In this document: piece after piece, positions 62,767 to 64,000 of the stretch | Layout of the letters: the number at the start of each line of letters is the position of its first letter | Position numbering within the stretch: position 1 is the first letter of the stretch | NCBI GenBank assembly: GCA_013407085.1 | Contig: JACCGJ010000626.1 | Coordinates: 1-64,000 of the forward strand | Origin: Atriophallophorus winterbourni | Taxonomy: Eukaryota; Platyhelminthes; Trematoda; Plagiorchiida; Microphallidae | Reading direction: 5' to 3' | DNA length: 64,000 nucleotides | Notes under the pieces: generated by a model | Seen by the model: the letters and a program-made list of their open reading frames with translations, nothing else | The model's database searches: none | Told to the model about the DNA's origin: nothing | Translations under genes and position numbers: made by a program

Positions 62767-64000
62767 TTCAAGAATCGCACTTCGCCATAACGAATCTTAG
62801 CGAATAATGTTCGCTCAACTTCGATGTCCCCCAAAAACTTCGTTTCTCGACAAAAAAACATTGATATAAATTGCTATAATTCTCTAATATTCGTTCAAAT
62901 TCGCTATTCTTCGCTGAAACAAATCGAATTCCGAAATAAAATATTTTTGAACCATGAAAAAACTTTTATTTGACAAAGGAGGACTTTCTTATGAGCTTTG
63001 GCATTGGAAATATACAAAACCTTCATCTCAAAGGCAATTAGTCTCCTCCTCTGACTCGGTCTCTGGACCTAGACCTGGTGCCGGAACTGGTCCGGCTGCC
63101 TCCAGTCAGAGGAGAATAGGCCCCCACCGTGAGCTCCTGGGTGTCGACAAACTCGACATCCTAAAGGTTGGCCTCTGGGTCATCCTGGTCTTTGAGCTGC
63201 TGCTGACTCTGAGTGCTGGTACCTTCGCCATTGGTGAACTCCTGGATGCGGAGCTTCATCCTCTTCATGTAGAGGAGCACTCTCTCGTAATTGTCATGTA
63301 TGTAGACGAGCTCCTGGACCCTTGTTGTTCAGAAGGCTTCGGGTGGGCCTGGTCACGAGTCCAGCTTCCGAGAAGACCCTCTCTGATGAGGCCGAGGTAG
63401 CCGGGATGGCGTAGACCATCCTAAAAGAAAATGAGACAGGTTGAGCATTTTGTATTAGGTTCCATGGTGAGAACGTTGAAATACTATTTCGAAGTATAGC
63501 AATACTATTTCAAAGTATAGCAATACTACATCTAAGAATAGATAATAATATATCGAAGTATAGCGAATAATATCGAAGTATGGCGAAGTTTAGCGAATAT
63601 TATAGCGAAGTATAGCGAATAACGAGAATAAATTATAATCCAACGGAAAATAAGTTACCTTTAATTTTAAACAAATTACTGGGCGACTTTGTCGAGTAGA
63701 GGGAGCTTCTTCGTCTTCATCTTGCAGTACTGGAGCACGTCGATGTCCTCCTTTTCCAGGGGAGACGCCATCCACTCATTCATCTCCAAGACATAGGGAG
63801 GAACTGGGGCTGGTTAAGACTGGGACTGAGACTCGTCGACGCTGCCAAAGGCCAATTTGGTATCAAGATCAAGGTCATGGTGCTCTTGGAGAAAACCTTC
63901 AAGATCTTGACAAGCGGGTTCCGGCATCCGAATGGATGGTGGGGCGGCTGGGCCAAGTTGGTCAAGAGAAACTCCAACCACGCACGCAAAAGAAACAAAC
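62767..64000 (-). mobile_element. hAT-family DNA transposon, 3' part (minus)
   Basis: The minus strand encodes the C-terminal dimerisation domain of a hAT transposase in two exons. The low-coordinate end (62770-62930) and the intron (63470-63640) are rich in variants of cgaagtatagcgaata in opposite orientations, possibly subterminal repeats. The other end of the element lies beyond the window. No 8-bp duplication can be checked from one side. Confidence 0.65.
63310..64000 (-). pseudogene. hAT transposase C-terminal part, one stop, one intron
   Basis: Exon 1 (64000-63680, minus) reads LDQLGPAAPPSIRMPEPACQ, DLEGFLQEHHDLDLDTKLAF, a TAA stop near 63818, then MNEWMASPLEKEDIDVLQYCK and LPLLDKVAQ. 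An intron of 259 bp (63679-63421; gtaatt...ttttag) separates it from exon 2, which starts MVYAIPATSASSERVFSEAG, then LVTRPTRSLLNNKG and ends after a frame change. The blocks (EW..SPLE, LPLLDKVA, IPATSASSERVFS.AGLV) are the classic hAT C-terminal dimerisation domain. The RNase H-like catalytic domain would lie outside the window. The plus-strand ORF 62954-63400 is antisense to it. Confidence 0.75.

Noticed and set aside
62954..63400. 148-codon plus ORF beginning MKKLLFDKGG
   Set aside because: It is antisense to the hAT transposase, whose conserved domain is on the minus strand.
1..64000. tRNA or rRNA genes
   Set aside because: I looked for cloverleaf-like patterns and conserved rRNA stretches by eye and found none that I could support. 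A covariance search would be decisive.

Overview
The window is eukaryotic and made almost entirely of layered transposable elements, with one clearly recognisable host gene. A flatworm, most likely a digenean trematode, is suggested by three things. The host gene, a nucleosome assembly protein 1 (NAP1) homologue at 41174-46810 (+), has introns of only 33-45 nt beside introns of kilobases. The element mix is RTE-like and CR1/Jockey-like LINEs, a CsRn1/Boudicca-type gypsy and a Pao/BEL element, as in trematode genomes. A short interspersed repeat with 3' 'catacatacatgc' tails recurs about 13 times. The species cannot be read from the sequence. All family labels used here (R, C, D, E, G, H, S, T, A) are mine.

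Layout. 1-765 is the 3' end of a LINE-C (+). 849-9103 is an RTE-like LINE (R1, +) split by a gypsy LTR element (about 1320-6380) and by a second insertion (8257-8745). The gypsy itself carries a 1.09-kb insertion with a 9-bp target-site duplication. 9104-11382 is a decayed CR1-like LINE (E1, -). 11385-18112 holds two nested, internally deleted Pao/BEL elements. 18234-19979 is a broken, intronless copy of a host gene I do not recognise. 20100-29363 is a graveyard of LINE-C and LINE-D pieces in both orientations, with a 449-bp SINE-like insertion bounded by a perfect 16-bp duplication. 30375-38400 holds three CR1-like LINE copies (E5 +, E3 -, E2 -). E2 is close to full length (ORF1, endonuclease, reverse transcriptase) and E3 is the least damaged copy.

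38400-46810 covers the NAP1 gene and its upstream flank. Its 4.1-kb intron holds SINE-S copies and a G-type RTE-like LINE. 47034-57240 is mostly RTE-like LINE debris (H and G types) with SINE-S copies and a few exon-like islands. 57300-60735 is a LINE-C (+) interrupted by an RTE fragment with a 10-bp duplication. 61515-62766 is another CR1-like LINE (E4, -). 62767-64000 is the end of a hAT DNA transposon (-) with an intron inside its dimerisation domain.

Almost every long ORF is transposon-derived and mutated. The main scientific value is in the nesting order, the non-coding signals shared by the LINEs (a stem-loop in the 3' UTR, short 3' tail repeats), the SINE-like families, and the NAP1 gene absorbing transposon sequence in its introns. 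I saw no tRNA, rRNA or CRISPR array.
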